Source: Ophiosphaerella korrae (lineage: Eukaryota > Ascomycota > Dothideomycetes > Pleosporales > Phaeosphaeriaceae). From it: DNA of 64,000 nucleotides. The stretch lies in contig JALNQF010000001.1 of the NCBI GenBank assembly GCA_028456385.1, positions 310,001 to 374,000 of the forward strand, read 5' to 3'. Below are positions 36,037 to 47,544 of this stretch, one piece after another. The translations under genes and the position numbers were made by a program. Below the pieces are notes generated by a model. That model was not told where the DNA came from, searched no databases, and saw only the letters and a list, made by a program, of their open reading frames with translations. Positions within the stretch are counted from its first letter, which is position 1. Every line of letters starts with the position of its first letter.

Positions 36037-36901
36037 GAAGTCGTCTGTTCCGCGGGTAGCTTCACACGTTTTACATGCAGTGCTTATGTAAGATGTGACT
36101 TGAAAATGTTTGTTGTTGGTTTGAGGATCTGAGATGGGATTCGAGGTCTAGTGGCGAATGTTTAGAAAATTAAGTGGGGGTGCATTCGGTAAATCTTGCT
36201 GTAGAGGGACAAACACTCGGACCCTGGCTGACCTGTTACGTAGTGGCGAAAGGGCCGATATATCATGCACCAGGGCTTCGTAGGAAACTAGATAAGTCTA
36301 CGCCGATTTGGCTTTTTTCTAGATTGGGTTCACAGTGGCAACGCGTTCAAAGTGCAAAGGTGGGTTTGAAATAGGGGTGTCTTGGACCTATCTAAGAGTG
36401 CAGATGAGAACATTACAACTACCGGAGCTTTGCGAACCTGCTCTGTAGACTGTTGAATTGATGTCTTGCCTCAAAAGATGCTGCCCAGAGGAGCTCTGCG
36501 ACCCAGTCCGCCATCGGGTAGGTGGTCATATACCGCAAAACGAAAACAGGGGAATTTGAGTATCGCATCGAGGGACCGTACACCAAGCCTCCATGGTGCA
36601 TGAGAGCAATCGGCATGACTTACGAGAAGTCGGCCGATAGTGCCAACGCTGGTAAAGGGCGAATAAGCACAAATACTCTGTGCTCGATGGGGATGGTGTC
36701 GGTTGTGGGGAGAGGAAAGGGGAATACATCAGTCATTTGGGAATCCGTCCATCCGAGCCGCTTGCTGCAAAAGCCAATTTTTGAAATCATAAGACACATA
36801 CAACTCCTTGAGACGCTCGCTGCCATGACAGCCTCCTTCGTCTATTCTAGAACAGATGAGGGTGACTGCGGTTGTACAAGGTCGAGAGAAGAGAGGTATG
36901 C
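36037..36901. other. Intergenic: DPH4 promoter and 14-3-3 3' flank
   Basis: 865 bp with no supported gene. Overlapping short frames on both strands at 36420-36900 are not conserved-looking. Confidence 0.45.
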
Positions 36902-38227
36902 TTAGGCAGCAGGGGGAGCAGCGGCAACCGGTGGCTGCTCCTCGGCCTTTGGCTCGGCGGGAGCGGCAGCGGGAGCCTCTTCTGCAGGCTTGTCCTCCTT
37001 GGGCGCATCGGTGGCAGAGGGCTCGGCCTCGTTGCCGTCCGATGACGTCCAAAGGGTGAGGTTGTCACGGAGAAGCTGCATGATGAGAGTGCTGTCCCTG
37101 TAAGACTCTTCAGACAGAGAGTCGAGCTCGGCAATGGCGTCATCGAATGCCTGCTTGGCAAGGTGGCAGGCACGGTCGGGCGAGTTCAGGATCTCATAGT
37201 AGAAGACCGAGAAGTTCAATGCCAGGCCAAGACGGATGGGGTGGGTTGGAGTAAGCTCAGTCTGAGCAACATCGGTAGCCGTCTGTTGGGTGGGGGTTAG
37301 TTTGGTGTTGTGGTGTGCGTGTAGCGATTGCGTCATACCTTGTAGGCCTCGTGCGCAGCGGTGGCAGCGACCTTGCGCTTCTCTCCCGACGCGAATTCGG
37401 CAAGATAACGGTGATAATCACCCTTCCTGTTCGGCTGTCAGTGCTAGTTGGTGCGGATGGGCCTGGGAATGCACACATCTTGTGGTAAAAGACCTTGGAC
37501 TCGCCCGACTCGGCCTTGGGAATGAGAGAATCGTCAAGGACGTTGAGGACATCCTGGCAAACCTTCTCGAGCTCGGTCTCGATTTTCTGTCGGTAGTCAC
37601 GAATGGTGCCAACGTGCTTCTCAGAGCCTTTGGACTCCTCCTTCTGCTCAATTGAGGAGATGATGCGCCAGGACGCGCGTCGTGTGCCGACAACGTTCTT
37701 GTAGGCGACGGACAGGAGGTTGCGCTCGTCAACGGTCAATTCACCGCCAATCTAAGTTGCGTTAGCTCATGCTGCCCGGGCTGGGTCCGTTGTCGCGGGC
37801 GCCTGCTCGCATAGCGGGCGGATAAGGTGGGCATACCTTGGCAACTTCCTGTGAAATGGTTAGCCTGCGAGCGCGAGATACGGCAGTAGCAGCAGCAGCA
37901 GTAGCAGCAGTAGCAGCGGTGGTAGTGACAAACCTTCATGTACGTGACCATCTCTGCGGGGATCGTGTTAGCATGCGCCGTGACGGCTGTGGGGTGCGGC
38001 GCGGGACTCACCATCGTAGCGCTCAGCCTGTTCGCAAAGCCGGGCGAGGAAAGTCTTGCTGTTGGCGAGTTAACGTCGAGTGCCACAGTGTCCATAGAGC
38101 GGGTGTGCAGTACCTCTCGCGCTGTAATCAGGTTAGCATGTTTATCAGGGTGCAGACGAGGGGCATGCCGCCGCCAGCAAGCGGTGGGGAACATGGCCGA
38201 TAAAGACAGACGTACCTCAGTCGCCAT
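36902..38227 (-). CDS. BMH1: 14-3-3 protein
   Basis: Eight exons give 280 residues: 38216-38227, 38114-38121, 38012-38058, 37934-37953, 37837-37848, 37477-37751, 37339-37426 and 36902-37282. The joined start is [20 protein letters not shown], the standard fungal 14-3-3 N-terminus. Signature motifs are [13 protein letters not shown], the phosphopeptide-binding Lys and Arg residues in [30 protein letters not shown] and DNLTLWTS. The C-tail is Ala/Pro/Glu-rich and longer than in yeast. 14-3-3 dimers bind phosphoserine partners in signalling. The odd point is the chain of exons of 12, 8, 47, 20 and 12 nt at the 5' end, covering only 33 residues. Every phase fits, which makes the model firm. Confidence 0.95.
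37883..37917. repeat. GCA/GTA trinucleotide repeat in a 14-3-3 intron
   Basis: 35 nt of gcagta and gca units within the intron between the 12-nt and 20-nt exons. It is non-coding. Confidence 0.85.
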
Positions 38228-39324
38228 TGTGACGGGTGTGATGTGTGCAGATGTAGGGGGCGGGGCGGGCAGTGGGTGGTGCAGGAGTGTTCGGAAGGAT
38301 AGAAGGCGGGCGGTGTTGATCAAGAGTGGTGGGTGGGTCGAAGTGTTTTGGAGCCGTGGAGGAAGCGAGCGGCTGCCTCTAGAGCAGATGAAGGGCTTGG
38401 CAAGACAACAGCACCAAACAGCACTTGCGCCTACCCTAAACGGTCGCCTGAACCGCGCTTTCGTTCACATGGCTTCTCTGCCTTTCCATTGCTGGGCTGC
38501 CTGGGCCTGATATTACCACACACGGCTGCCCACACACGCCCATGTTCGCACGCAACGAGGGGCCGCGCCCGGCACGTGAGCAGCCTAGCCCAGCCCACAC
38601 CCAATCCTCCAGCGTGAAGACTCCTCTGCTTGGGCATTGATCTCGCTAGCCATCTTCACGTGTGCACCCTTTTGTTCGTCACCGTCGACTTTTGCCTGTC
38701 ACACCAGTCACGCTACAGAGTGCGGCAGCAAGAAATTGACTCCGAACCATGTCTGGGTGGGGGCCAATCATGGAAAGAGCTAGAAAACCTGGCCATGCCA
38801 TCCAGCAGTATCGCAGCTCTCCTCCCTGATCAGCGAGTCGTGTCACTTCGTAACTACTGGTACTTGTGCCATATTGATTTGCTTTCTGCTTGCACTTGAA
38901 GCCCTGAACACTCATCCCACACCAAGCCATTACGTCATTGGGGGAGCGTGCACTCCATGCTCCTCTTTCTCCAATGCCTATCAGAGCCTGCATCTTTGAT
39001 TTGCCTGAATTACAAGGCTGCCCGTATCAACAACACGCTGCAATACCGGTTTCTCACTCGCTGCACACTCCTATCACGCGGAAGCGCTCAACTGCTCGTT
39101 CACGGCTGCCTGCTCAGTGCTTGACTGCGGTGTTTCCACCATCGTGGCTGTGTAAAAGCTGTAACGCGTGCATTATGCGCCGCAGGGATATGCCTTTCCA
39201 TTGCCGATATCCCAACGCGGCGACCTGCATTGGGAGCCAACTGTCGTCACAGCCTCGCCTTGCCTCATCTAGTCTCCCACTTTCGCTCTCCGTCTGGCGC
39301 CTACAACATGCCAGTGCCGTCGCT
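38228..39324. other. 14-3-3 promoter and 3' flank of the Fmp32-like gene
   Basis: 1.1 kb with no gene supported. Frames at 38333-38617 and 38938-39336 are compositionally random-looking. Confidence 0.45.
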
Positions 39325-40254
39325 TCACATCAGTAAACGCCAAACACCGAGCATGAGTGCCGCAGTACCCGTGCAAACACCCCTACAATCATGTTAGCCT
39401 TGCTTGGAGCCAACATATGGCAGACCCGGGAGCATACATCAACCACTGTAGAGTCGAGAACTTGACAGCCTCAAGTCTCTCTCGGAGAGCTGCCGTCTCG
39501 GACTCTATTCGAGTTTCGGTCTCCTTGAGTTTAAGTTCCTGTGCATTGGCTTCTTCCCTGATTCGACCCTTCTCGAGGTTGAGGTCCAGCCGTACAGAAG
39601 CCTGCGTTCGTTGTATCTCGTCCCGTAGCCTTGAGTTCAGTTTGGCTAGTTCGTTGGTGAGGCGCTCGTGGGACGCGCGTGTCAATGACGATTCCGTCGA
39701 GTCAGCCGTTGTCAGCTCGGAGCGAAGTTTTGCAAAGTCGACTTTCTGTGTATAGGTCGCCTTCTCTTGATCCTCTCGAAGGACCATGGTTCGTGTGAGG
39801 TTTTGTATACTGAATGAGTCAATTTAGAAGTTTTGAGTAAGTCGTTGGGGACATGCCTCTCTTCGATGACATCGCTAAGAATTCTCATCATGCCCTCTGC
39901 TTGTTGCTCGGTAAAGCCCTCATCTTTGAGCCTCTGCACGAGTTTGAGTGTATCGAAATGATGGTCTTTCTGCTGAGCCGTAGTTGTGCTGAAATGGCGG
40001 CAGGACTTCAGAACAGATGTACGCTGCGCAGTGAGCTGTGATGAGCTCCTTTGCCATTGTGGTATGGGTTGTCGCTGAAGTACTGTTGCAACAGGGGTTG
40101 TGCCGTGTCGTGCAAAAGCTGGAGAGGTCCGATGTCGCCGTACTCCAAGCGCACCGAGAGCTGCTGGTCGGATAGCTTTCGAAGGCCATGGCGCATGTGG
40201 TACGAGGAATCGTGGTAATACTGCCGCCGGTATTGAATGAGTCGCCATTGCCAT
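39325..40254 (-). CDS. FMP32: Fmp32/MCUR1-like mitochondrial inner-membrane protein (DUF1640)
   Basis: Three exons (39857-40254, 39438-39809, 39325-39382) give 275 residues. The N-terminus is long, Arg/Ala-rich and without acidic residues for ~80 residues, ending near RHFSTTTAQQ, a typical matrix-targeting region. The DUF1640 core follows: FDTLKLVQRLKDEGFTEQQA, SIQNLTRTMVLREDQEKATY and a long coiled coil (ELAKLNSRLRDEIQRTQASV). It ends in one membrane segment (FSTLQWLMGVCTGTAALML). Yeast Fmp32 and human MCUR1 act in proline oxidation and respiratory or calcium-channel assembly. Intron 1 begins with GC rather than GT; splicing there restores the conserved SIQNLTR junction. Confidence 0.9.
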
Positions 40255-40726
40255 GACGAAGATGCCACTGTTAGAGTATTTGTGTCACGAAAAAAAGCCA
40301 AGACATTGTTGATGTTGATGCCGATATTGGGAGAATCTACCCGGTACTGGCCGCCCCTCTGACAAATAACGTGCAATACGTCACACACGATTTGGTTCTA
40401 AATATCAACGCAAGTTGGCCCAACGCAATTATATTCTTCACTAAAATCCCAAGTACGCTAGAGTTTGTGCTTTTGCCGTTGTTCTACAAAGAGAAGACTG
40501 AGTCATTTCTTGGCTCTGGTAATTATTGCATTCGACTAACCAATAACACCTACAGGTTGCCAATTTTGACACTATTCATTTCGAATATTTATTCATTATT
40601 CTTTGAATTCCGCGCTAGCAATGCCGCCATTATATGCAAACCAGTCGCAACAACCCTGTAACAGCTCTCAACGCTTGCTATGCACAAGACACAAATATAC
40701 AAGAGTCATATAGACTCGCCAACAGC
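40255..40726. other. Fmp32-like promoter and PhoD gene 3' flank
   Basis: 472 bp, AT-rich between 40380 and 40700. No gene seen. Confidence 0.45.
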
Positions 40727-43700
40727 CTATCGCCCATACTCTAGACTGGGCACGATGACAGGCCCATATTTCATTGGCGCACTGTATCCACCCTCGTTTT
40801 GTACCATAAAGTCCACCGCCAGACTTAGCTTTCCACTACCATGGCTAGGCACCGTCTGACCAAAGGTTGTGCTTACGACTTCAGGATCGTAGATTACACA
40901 TGCGACGTAGTTTCTCCGACCCATTAATCTCTTGTACTCACGCGGTTGGCCGTTGACGTCCTGAGTGAAAATCTCTATCATATCTTCTTTTGTATCTGAC
41001 GCTTGGTGGTTGCTGCGATGTCCGTTTTGCGGTACGAATAACGCGCGGTTGTTGTGAAGCAGTCGTAGCGTATAGCTTCCGGGTGGTCCGTTGACTACAG
41101 AGGCTGAAATGATTTGATACATGCTCTTGTGATCCTGAGGTCTTGAAGGGTCGTGGACTAAGCCAGCACCACAGCAATCGACGGCCCCAGAGAAGAAGGT
41201 CATCCGCAATGATTTATTGTGAGCAATACCTTGCAACGTTCTTATGAGATATGTTCGTTCCAGGTCCTGTGCGTTGTGAGTATGTTATTTGATGACGATG
41301 TAGGACTGCTTACCTTTGAGTCATGTGTCCACATATCTCGCAGTTCATCGAGGATATCAATCTCTCCGAAGGGGCTCAGAACGCCACTCATCAGTCCAGA
41401 TTTGCCAATTGCTTTCTTGACTGCGCCGAATCCATCGCCGACTACGCTCTTAGCGCCAACTACACCAGCAACCGAACTCGTCACCTTGCCCAACATGTTA
41501 AAGGTCCCTGTGACAGCCTTCTTTCCTGTGGCCATGGAATGAGCGAGATGCTCAACAGATTCCAGGCGAGGGTAGATAATGGGTACAGGTATCATCCAGA
41601 TGCAGTGCTGAACACTTGGTGGCAGTGTTGCAACTTTGGGAAAGATGCCTTGATATGTTGGACCTGCCATGACCTGGTGAGGGTTGCGCTCAGACCGACA
41701 ATCAGGACCCACGACTGTAACGCAGGGGCCGAGATACTTGATGAAGTGCCAACCGGTACCGGTGATTGTGAAGAGATCCATGTCATTATTGACATTGCGT
41801 AGTATCTCGAGCGTCGTGTGGTGCTGGAAGAGCAGGTACATTTCGATGCCTAGCCTTCCAATGTTTTTGAACATGTTGGAGAATTGCATATACTCTGGGT
41901 ATGAGCCGAAGCCATCAAAGCTAAGAGATATTAGTTACCCGTCTTTATAATACAGGGAACATACGTACATGTCATGGTCATCCAGCACAAGGATATGTGG
42001 GATCTGAGCAAAGGCCTCTCTTAGGTGTGGCTGGTCAAAATGACTGGTGTAGTAGTGGAAGTATGCGTGACAAACATCTTCTTCATGTTTTGCGGTCCAC
42101 GGAGCATTCTTGCGGATCTCCTTGCCGCTCGTAGCTGTCCATTGCTTCAAGAGTGGTAGCTCCTTCCACAGTCGGTCTGCATAGATCTGGCCGCCCAGGC
42201 CCAACTGCACATGGAACCCACCGCATTCGGAATTCTTCTGTAAAATGTCCTTCCACATGAGGCCCACGCCACCAAGCTTGGTCCTTTCGGCAGCATTGAC
42301 GTTGAGCGCGAAGTCGTTTCCAGAATGAGCAATGAATCTCCAACTTGTCTCATGGCGTCCTGCCACCAGAAATTCGAAACGTGTGCAGCCAAGGTGAGAC
42401 GTGATTGCATAAGTCCACTTGGCAGCGTGCTCTTCGTCCATCTTCAAATCAATGTCGTATCGGTAGAAGATCCACGTCTGATGCGTGTAGATTGGATTGG
42501 CTTTGAGTTGCCGTGGATTTGGTGACAAGTCCTGGCTTTGGTGAATGTGGATGGTGGGAGGGTGGGGCGTGTTCGTCACAAGGAGAATGGAGCCGAGCCA
42601 GAGACCGCGCTCAAGGTCCATGTTTGTGTATCGTAGGTACGGTCCAAAGTACACCCCGTTCGTCGGGTTGACTTTGTATTGGTCGACGCCAGCCTGTGGA
42701 GGCGGTCCAGTGAATCCTGCAGCGGTTGGAGTTGCAAGTGGTGCCATTCCGAAGTCTCCTGAGTAGCCTGGAGTCTGAGGCTGGAATCCGGGTGACTGGA
42801 TAGGGGCTTTTCCAAAACCCACAGGGCTCAACGGGTTTACAAATGTGCCGGTTGGTGACATGGGCTCGTTGAGATTCAAGGGCGTGGGGCCTTTGGGGAA
42901 CTCCCACTGTGTTGACTGCGTCGGAAGATGGATGTAATAGTACTGTCCCGAGCTTGGATCCAGGTGTGCTATCCAGCCTTCAGGCAGTGGAGGTGGTGAT
43001 GCTGGGCTTGGGCCTGGGCCTGGCGCTGGTGCTGGTACCGGACTCGGTGTATGGCCTGGCTGGGCTGGCTGAGCCTGTTGTTGGAATTGACTAGGTGTAG
43101 GTGTGGGCGCTACTACCGGTGTGGGTTGCGAGGGGCCTGTATGCTGTGGCTGTTGGCGCACATCGTTTGCGAAGGCTGGGTGGCCTTGGTTTGGATCTGT
43201 CAGCGATACACGGTGAGCCTGGGCGGCGGGTTGCTGCCCCTTCTCGTTGGGGTATGGCTGTGCTTGGTTGGTCGGTGGGTGGGTGATGCTCGAGTAGGCT
43301 GGTGGCGGCTCCTCGCTCATGTGCAAGCGGCCCATGTCATGGTTTAGTGGGTGCTCGGGAGGCACGTTCTGTGGCACGTTGTTTGGCGGAGGAGAGAAGC
43401 GCTGGCCTGGCGCCTGGGGGAGAGGCCCCTGTGGAGGACTGCTTGACGGCCCAACTGTGTCCATGCCCTGATAGACCTGAGGAGGGCCATGTGGGTTACT
43501 TCCTGGCTGTTCGGTGGGCGTCCATGGCCGCCGGGCCGGCTGCTGCTGCTGCTGCTGGGGAGCGGGCGGTGTGACGCCGGGTCGTGGCTGTTGATTTGCG
43601 TATACCTGGTTTCGCTGGGCAGCGGCCGCCGTCTGCGCGCTCTGTGCCTGCAGGCTGTTCAAGGTGCCTGTCCCTGCAATGCCAGCGGCGGCAAAGCGCG

Positions 43701-44463
43701 CCTCGATACCGCCGCCCGGGGGCGGTATGATGGGAGTCTCAGGAGGCGGGGGAGAGCCGCGCTGGGCGCGTACGGTCGAGTTGGAGGCGGTGGAGCTCAG
43801 GCGATTGACGCCGCCTGGATTGGGGATGTGGAGGACGGGCTCGCTCTGCTTGGACGAGGCTGGGGCGCCGGGGACAGGCCAGTACTGCTGGTGGTGGTCG
43901 GGATAGGGGTTCACCGCGGGCTCGCTGGGCCTGCGCAGCGGCGCCTTCTGGAAAAGGCCGTCCTTGTCGGGCGTGTCGGGGCCGGGCGAGTCTGGCAGCG
44001 GCTTGGGCTGGGTGCCGCGCCGCTCGGCCAGCCTGGAGGGTTGCAGCGAGCCGTCGTGGTTGCGCGCGCCATAGCCTCCGGCCGTGGGTCTGTTGGGGTC
44101 GCTGGCGTCGAAGCGGGCGCGCTGGCTGGGCGAGGTGGGACTGGGCCCCGTGGCGCTCGAGCTCGCTGCCTCGGGGGTGTAGCGGCCGGAGGAGAGGGTG
44201 GGCAGCCTGGGCGGGCGGTCGTCGGGGTAGGGCAGCGGGGCAGTGGGCGGGTTGCTGGGCGGGGCAGGGAACGTGGGCATCGGCGGTGGGCGCGAGAAGG
44301 CGGGCTGGCTGGAGCTGCCGGCCGAGTCTGTTCGCGGCGGCGGGCTCATGCCCTCGCGTCCCTTTTGTATCCTCAGCGGGCCCACGGTAGGCGTCTCTGG
44401 GTTGCTGTCCTGGGTGCGCAGGAAGAGCTCCTCTTCGGGCCGTCCCTTCTTGCGGCCCTCCAT
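40727..44463 (-). CDS. WW domain-PhoD-like phosphatase fusion
   Basis: Three exons (41969-44463, 41314-41920, 40727-41266) give 1,213 residues. The first ~490 residues are Pro/Gln/Ser-rich and disordered, with a QQQQQQ run. A WW domain lies at about residues 493-525 (EGWIAHLDPSSGQYYYIH, then TQWEFP), with both tryptophans present. After a linker comes the PhoD-like metallophosphatase domain from about residue 620. It contains YRYDIDLKMDEEHAAKWTYA, FIAHSGNDFAL, VLDDHDIFDGFGSYPEYMQF (metal-binding DDHD formed across intron 1) and NNDMDLFTITGTGWHF. PhoD enzymes are Ca/Fe phosphatases or phosphodiesterases; this fungal branch is intracellular with unknown substrate. The WW domain suggests docking to PPxY partners. 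Confidence 0.88.
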
Positions 44464-45453
44464 GGCGTGCGGCTGTAGGCCAAGAGGGAGTGGCTCTCAC
44501 GTATCTGGGGTGGAGGCGAGAGGGAGAGAGGGCGGTGACACGGCGAGCGGTGGCGGGGTAGGTAGGTAGGTAGGTAGGCACGCAGGCAGGCGGTCGAGGA
44601 CGTGGATGCTGGATGGAATAGCGTATGACGCGGGTGCAGCAGGGCCGGCCGCAAGTAATATGCACGAGGCGGAAGACGGCAACTCTCCTGTGCCACACGT
44701 GCGCAACCTCGCCCATGGCCCTCTGCCCTCTCCGGTCCTCCAGTTGGGCTGCAGCGGGCGCTCCATCGACTTGACCACGCGCCCGTCTCTGTGATTGGCC
44801 TGTGCCGGCCAGATACGCGCCACAGGCCGCCTTTCCGACCATCTCGTCACACTTGGCGGGCGCTACACCCTCGACCTGTCTGTTAGTCCCCTAGTACCTG
44901 GCATGTCTGGCATGTGCGAACACTCGGCGCCTGCCCTGCCCGTCCGCACGCTGCACGCCTGCACGTGATGTGCCTCCCTCTTCGTCGCTTGGCTGGCTCA
45001 CCTCAAACACCATGACTCCCCCGTCATGCCACACGCCTGCACATACAGAAGGCCTTCGCCCTTTGCGGCGCCACCCTTCGCTTCCCTTCGCCAGACTTGG
45101 CTAGGGGTGCCGCCACTCGTCAGGGCTGCACCTCAGCTACAGCATTAGATACGGCGCTGGCTGAGCCCCTCGTATTTCTTACAGTCTACCAGTGAACCTA
45201 TCTCTCTCCGCATATCTGTCTAGCCTTCTTTTTCTTCATCTTCTTCTTTGTCGTCGTTTCCTGTTGTGCATGTCGTCCTCTCGTTAGCCGTCAAGTCCAG
45301 CTTCAAAGCCACTCCTTCCTTCAGCCACAGCACTTCGACCCCACATAGCTATTCGTTCAGGCAGCCTTCTGTAACAACTGGCCACATCGCCGACATAATC
45401 TACACGCAGTAGAGGGTTGTTCTATCCACAGCAAGGATTCTAAATATCAAAAA
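44464..45453. other. Divergent promoter region
   Basis: 990 bp between the PhoD-like and Pro/Gln-rich genes. The part near 45180-45300 is strongly C/T-rich, as in many fungal leaders. No gene seen. Confidence 0.5.
44557..44576. repeat. GGTA tetranucleotide repeat, five copies
   Basis: Five perfect ggta units in the presumed 5' leader of the PhoD-like gene, about 95-115 nt before its ATG. Confidence 0.85.
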
Positions 45454-47277
45454 ATGTCCCTCATGCAACAACCACCGCCATCAGTGCCTTTGTTTGACCC
45501 TAATTCTCCAGCCCCTCCACCATACACAGCTCAACTGCATCAGCTTCCTGCCCCTACCCCGGCTCCATCGATGAGTCCTTATAGTCAGCCTTCAATCCAA
45601 GGCGCATACCCTCAGGCCCAGCAACAACAGTCCCAGCCCCAGCAACCTCCAGGTCAATTACTACAGCCCCAATATGTCCAGTCTCCTCAGCCTATGCAGC
45701 AGCCTGTGCCCATGGGCCAACAGTCCTTCCAGGGAGTGCAAAATATGACGCCACAACAACTCCAACATGTTCAACAAGTCGTTCAAGGATATCCCCCAGA
45801 AAAACTACAGATGTTGCAACAACAAGTCCAGCAAACAATGCCACCACAGCAAGCAATGGGCCCACAACCAATATTCCAACAGTCGCCTCCAGTAGGCTTG
45901 CCGATCCAACAACCAGTCGCAAAACCAGCCTACACCGCTACTGCACCCTCGGGACTCTTTGGCTCCAAACATTCTTCAGGCCACGGAAGCGGTCCACAAG
46001 ATGCACAAAAGTCAGACAGTGTTAAAAGATTCTTCGGTGACACCCTCGTGGGCCGTGTAGCACGCTCATCAGTGCAAACTATTACATCAGCGGCCAAAAT
46101 GCCAACATCGCTTAGTCCATGGGGTGATAATAATCCTGTCACACTGCCTAACGTGCGGTACCGCGATGCTGTGCTCTTTACCACCTTTGCTTTCGTGGGT
46201 GGACCCCTGGTCGACGGTGTAGCCGACGGTGTAACCTCAGCATTTGGTGCCGACTCCTTCATATCAGAAATCGTAAATTCTGGAGCAGGTGCAATTGCTG
46301 GTTCGACTATACTGAAATATGGCGTCTTCCAGATCGTTGAACAGGCTATCGACAAGGGGATTATTGAGCACATGCTCCCCGAGGAAGAAAAGATGCTGCA
46401 AACAACCAACGTGAAGAGTTTGCAAGTCGGTATAAAACATAAATTAATGGGCGTCGATGCTGATCTACGGTTCGTAGGGATATATCCCACTGCTAGCACC
46501 CAGGCGTGCGAGAAAGGATGGTTTTGTCCCTATCTTTTTGCGTCAGCAAGAACACCGTCGATTCCAAGAGCCAATGATTTTGCTATTGCACAGTCTTTTG
46601 GCCCATTTCTTGGAGGTCAGTGCGTGCACACTTATTTCTCCTTCCAAGCATCACAAAGTACAAACTGACAAACAATTCAGGCGACTACCTCCTTGCACAC
46701 AAACTCATCTCTGAATCCGCCCACACGCTCCCCATGTGTGAAGCGAACCCCGAAATTGACATTGGCACAAACCGCATGCTAATCCTTTTCACCGGCATCG
46801 CACCCTACCGTGGCGTGGTAAGATATTCCTGGGTCCCTCCTCTTGTTCCGCAGTTGATGAATGATGTAGTGGTCCCAATCTCGCCGTCCGGGCTGCGGCA
46901 CTATAATTTTCCACCTTTTGGATGGATGTCCTGCACTCGTAGTACCCGTAACAAAAGCCGCACCCATAACCGCGTGGTCGCCTTGGACTCTATCGCAGAT
47001 GCGCACCGCGACATCTACAGCGGCCGGATACAACCCGCAAGCCACGGCGGGATCCGGGGGTTACAGTCCTGAATGGCAGCACGAGCAGATTTGCGAATGG
47101 CTAGATACGATCATTAGTGTGCCTCATGTGAACCCTGCATTGCAGAAGTGCTATGCGGAGATTTTGGGGCGCATGGTTAGTTTGGTGATCAACGGGGCGT
47201 TGGCGCTCGAGAGGTGTACCCCTATTTTGGGAAAGCTTGATCCTGAGAGGTCGGGTATTTGTATGTTTAGATACTAA
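45454..47277 (+). CDS. Pro/Gln-rich protein with conserved-looking C-terminal domain, function unknown
   Basis: Three exons (45454-46615, 46681-46817, 46870-47277) give 568 residues. Residues 1-155 are very rich in Pro and Gln, with motifs such as PPPYTAQL and repeated QQ, and are likely disordered. From about residue 185 a globular-looking part begins, with VKRFFGDTLVGRVARSS, VRYRDAVLFTTFAFVGGPLV and a glycine-rich hydrophobic stretch (IVNSGAGAIAGSTILKYGV) that may touch membranes. The end includes EWQHEQICEWLDTIISVPHV and a Gly/Leu tail. Exon 3 was chosen because a 3' site at 46869 is the only one that keeps phase with the well-structured C-terminal frame. I recognise no named family. The PPPY motif could bind WW domains such as that of the divergent neighbour; this is inference. 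Confidence 0.75.
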
Positions 47278-47544
47278 AGGGCATTGGTTTTGGTGGATGA
47301 CGAGGATGAGTTTGGCGAGGAGTGAGTATGTAGGGAGAAAGTTATACCCTAGTTACATCGCTGTTTGAGGCAACGACCCTTGAAAGTCTAGAACCGGGTC
47401 GTGATAAAGAGTATCCTAAACAATCGCAATTATTCGAAATTGACGCGAGCTGATTGATATCCATCATGTTGTATTTTGTCTTTTAATCTTCTGAACCTCC
47501 ATCGATTACGCGAAACCTATCACATACTGCTTCAAACACAACCC

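Noticed and set aside
43489..44478. Long plus-strand frame of 329 codons
   Set aside because: It lies opposite the GC-rich, Pro/Ser-coding start of the PhoD gene and is an antisense artefact of codon bias: Gly/Arg/Ala-rich with no domain.
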